From: Candidatus Paracaedibacter acanthamoebae
GTDB lineage: Bacteria; Pseudomonadota; Alphaproteobacteria; Paracaedibacterales; Paracaedibacteraceae
Assembly (NCBI RefSeq): GCF_000742835.1
Contig: NZ_CP008941.1
Span: forward strand, 1,507,001 to 1,571,000
DNA: 64,000 nt
Direction of reading: 5' to 3'
Both the position numbers and the translations under genes were made by a program. This document shows positions 62,109 through 64,000 of the stretch, piece after piece. The notes below the pieces were generated by a model. That model saw nothing but the letters and a program-made list of their open reading frames with translations. It did no database searches and was not told the DNA's origin. The stretch's first letter is position 1. Each line of letters starts with the position of its first letter.

Positions 62109-63164
62109 CTAGTTTACTCCCAGCTTATTTGATTTTATTGTCCTGATTTAAAATTAATAAGCTATTCCGAACGTTTAATATTGCTATAAAATTTCTAGAT
62201 ATCCTATTGAAAATAGCTATTTAATTAGTGTTGTTATTTTTAAAATTATTTAATTTTTTAGGAACATTAAATTCATATTTATTTTAATGTAATGGTATAT
62301 AGCAATCTTATATATGATGATTGAATTTTACGGTGAAGCGTTAAGATCAGTTTTAAGCTTTAAAAAATCGCAAATGTCTGACACTATTCAAGTTTTTTAA
62401 AACACTGAAAAAAAACTTAAACATTAGTTGAGAAAAGTGAAAATTCTATAGTAAATTTTATAAATTAAATCCGTAAAAATATCCTCCATATTCTGTAAAG
62501 AGCAGGGGTGGTAAAATCCAGACGAGAAAAGATTATTGTGATAATGTCGTAATAATTCTCTAAAAATTGTGATAGAAAAATTACTAGACCAACATTATCC
62601 AGAAGGATTTGGTTATATGACGGTACCGCTTCCTTCTCTTAAAGTCTCTCTCAAAAACCAATATTGTATAGTCTAGTATTTAAGAAATAAGGAAAAGAGC
62701 TTCTTGGAAAATTATCCGCAAATACGTAATAACGTATAACCGTTATCACTGTAGATAGGTCTTTAATCAAGAGGAAGATTTTAAAAGTGACTTTTCTTAA
62801 GAATGTTTTTCCTAAAAAAGGGAAAATTAGATACTCAACATTAATAATGAATTGCTAAATAACCAGGTATACGTAATTACGTTAAACCGTAATTACGGAA
62901 AATATTAACCGAAAATTATTGGAAGAATTACCCCGTATATACGTAAACCCGTATTTACATAATTACGGAAGGTATATTTTAACACTATGACATCTTTAAT
63001 AAAATATTTGGGAAGCTGAGAATGTAAGCTTAAAACCCACCCCTAGTAAGCAATTTTCAGAAATTCCTTTTCCTTAGCCACTTTAAAAAAACTACGTCTT
63101 ATACTTGGCGTTACTTTAAGGTATACTTCAAATAGCCAAATAAACACTGAATGGAAATAAAACT
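62109..63164. other. 1.06-kb AT-rich region with clustered CGTA palindromes
   Basis: No gene is recognised. Between about 62720 and 62975 there are many copies of a motif around CCGTAATTACGG and TACGTA (for example ACGTAATTACGT, ACCGTAATTACGGAA, CCGTATATACGTAAA, AATTACGGAAGG). They could be binding sites for a regulator or an initiator protein, or AT-rich decay. The next gene starts at 63165 without a strong ribosome binding site. Confidence 0.45.
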
Positions 63165-63584
63165 ATGAAACCCAAACGACCAGCTTGCGGGCTCTGCGGA
63201 GAAACAGGCAACTTAACTAAGACGCCCTGTTGTAACGATTGGATATGCGATGATGCCGATAAGTATGTGCTCTTCTCATACAAAACAAGTAGCTGTTACA
63301 GAAACCATGACAGGTACACTCTATGCTCATATCATCACAAAGAGGACCACTCAGGAAAATGGCAAGACTGTGCAGAATGCAAAAATGATTTCCAGTTGGA
63401 AAATTATGTTGATTTCGCAACCAATGACTTTAACTTTGAGAAGCTAGCTAATCTACCAAAAGTTACTATTAAATGCGTAAACTGTGGTTTTGAGTCTAAC
63501 AGCATGCAAGATTTTTCATTCCAAACCTCAAACAGTTTCTACTGCAACAAAAAAAAGTGCCAGAAAACAATCATGTCATATTAG
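63165..63584 (+). CDS. Cysteine-rich zinc-binding-type protein, eukaryote-like
   Basis: 139 residues with about 17 Cys and 5 His arranged in pairs: CGLCGETGNLTKTPCCNDWI, CYRNHDRYTLCSYHHKEDHS, CAEC, then IKCVNCGFE and FYCNKKKC. This looks like two or three zinc-binding modules, with a treble-clef or RING-like start. I recall fungal and other eukaryotic hypothetical proteins that share the CCxxWICDD..KYVLFSY and YTLCxxH patterns, but cannot verify it here. No signal peptide. It stands alone between two AT-rich gaps, which would fit acquisition from a host. No function is known. Confidence 0.65.
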   Translation: MKPKRPACGLCGETGNLTKTPCCNDWICDDADKYVLFSYKTSSCYRNHDRYTLCSYHHKEDHSGKWQDCAECKNDFQLENYVDFATNDFNFEKLANLPKVTIKCVNCGFESNSMQDFSFQTSNSFYCNKKKCQKTIMSY

Positions 63585-63893
63585 CGTACGCTATAACCGT
63601 AAATTTTGACACAAATGGGCCCACTACCCCTATCTCTAAAAACGACTAGAGGCTGAGGCAATAAAAAAGCAAGATTTCGCCTGTTTAGAAGTTTGACAAT
63701 ACCCCTACGGGGGATATATATAAATAAAACCAAGAACACTCTCTCTCGGCATAAATTCTGCAGCCTAATAATCAGCAATTAGAAGTTAGGTTTACTGCTA
63801 AATTGTCGAATAAAATAAGTGGGGATCGCCTATAAGAAAGAGGAATTTAAAACTCTTGTATTTTAGCGAAAAAATAAAAAAGGAACACTGTAG
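63585..63893. other. 309-bp intergenic region
   Basis: No gene or hairpin is recognised. AAAAAGGAACA ends about 8 bases before the ATG at 63894 and is a good ribosome binding site. Confidence 0.35.
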
Positions 63894-64000
63894 ATGCCTA
63901 TATTTTTTGTACTCTTATTATTGCTTTATCCTTGTTACGCTATGGAAAAAAAAGGAGCCAGTGAAGAGAGTGGCCCTAAAATTAACAAATCTCGTCATGA
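63894..64000 (+). CDS. Start of another exported protein, cut by the window edge
   Basis: The frame begins MPIFFVLLLLLYPCYA-MEKK and runs to the end of the window (KINKSRH). It has a short signal peptide followed by MEK, the same junction as several other exported proteins in the window. The rest is outside, so the family is unknown. Confidence 0.7.
   Translation, partial: MPIFFVLLLLLYPCYAMEKKGASEESGPKINKSRH

Overview
The window looks like an accessory region of an AT-rich alphaproteobacterium that lives inside a eukaryotic cell, most probably an amoeba endosymbiont of the Holosporales/Paracaedibacter or Rickettsiales kind. This is inference from gene content: many proteins with a signal peptide followed by eukaryote-like modules (Sel1 repeats, F-box, leucine-rich repeats, proline-rich repeats with a WASP-like tail), a Ti-type (MOBQ) transfer module of the kind seen in rickettsial integrative elements, and many degraded insertion sequences. 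No 16S gene or other phylogenetic marker is present.

Left part (1-12.4 kb, nearly all minus strand): secreted-protein genes in a row. These are a long Sel1 protein broken by a one-base deletion, a pentapeptide/Sel1 fusion, a protein with a kinase-like core, and a tight three-gene group (coiled-coil protein, proline-rich protein ending in a WH2/central/acidic-like tail, Sel1 protein) preceded by a 25-codon small gene. An IS5-type relic (12.6-13.6 kb) follows, then a large LuxR-HTH/TM/NB-ARC/TPR protein and a chimera of a DUF1016 gene with a transposase end.

18.7-24.7 kb (plus strand): a secreted protein with two RNase III domains, the first with all catalytic residues and the second without; directly next a secreted or anchored protein with an Smr endonuclease domain; then a coiled-coil protein and an F-box/LRR protein. 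25-26.3 kb is a graveyard of Sel1, serine recombinase and IS fragments. 26.4-33.4 kb (minus) carries two large Sel1 proteins and an F-box/LRR protein. 34-39.5 kb (plus) carries four F-box proteins, two fused to Sel1-like repeats and one to FBXL-like LRRs.

39.5-42.6 kb holds three insertion sequences (two IS6-type, one IS110-type). 42.6-53 kb is a conjugation module: ribbon-helix-helix protein, Toprim primase-like protein, coupling ATPase TraD, a HigBA-type toxin-antitoxin pair, a frameshifted ProQ/FinO gene, relaxase/helicase TraA (frameshifted near its C-terminus), a probable oriT, and small TraC/TraD-like genes. No type IV secretion channel genes are visible.

54-59.7 kb: a response regulator split in two, an IS3 element, and an IS21 element with exact 6-bp target duplication inside a second TraD-like gene. 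59.7-62.1 kb: a secreted protein with a PD-(D/E)XK-like nuclease motif. The window ends with about 1 kb of AT-rich DNA rich in CGTA palindromes, a cysteine-rich zinc-binding-type protein, and the first codons of another secreted protein.

Overall this is an island of probable host-directed proteins next to a decaying mobile element. Targets suggested by domain content are ubiquitin ligases (F-box), actin (WASP-like tail) and RNA/DNA (RNase III, Smr, PD-(D/E)XK); none of these functions is proven by sequence alone.
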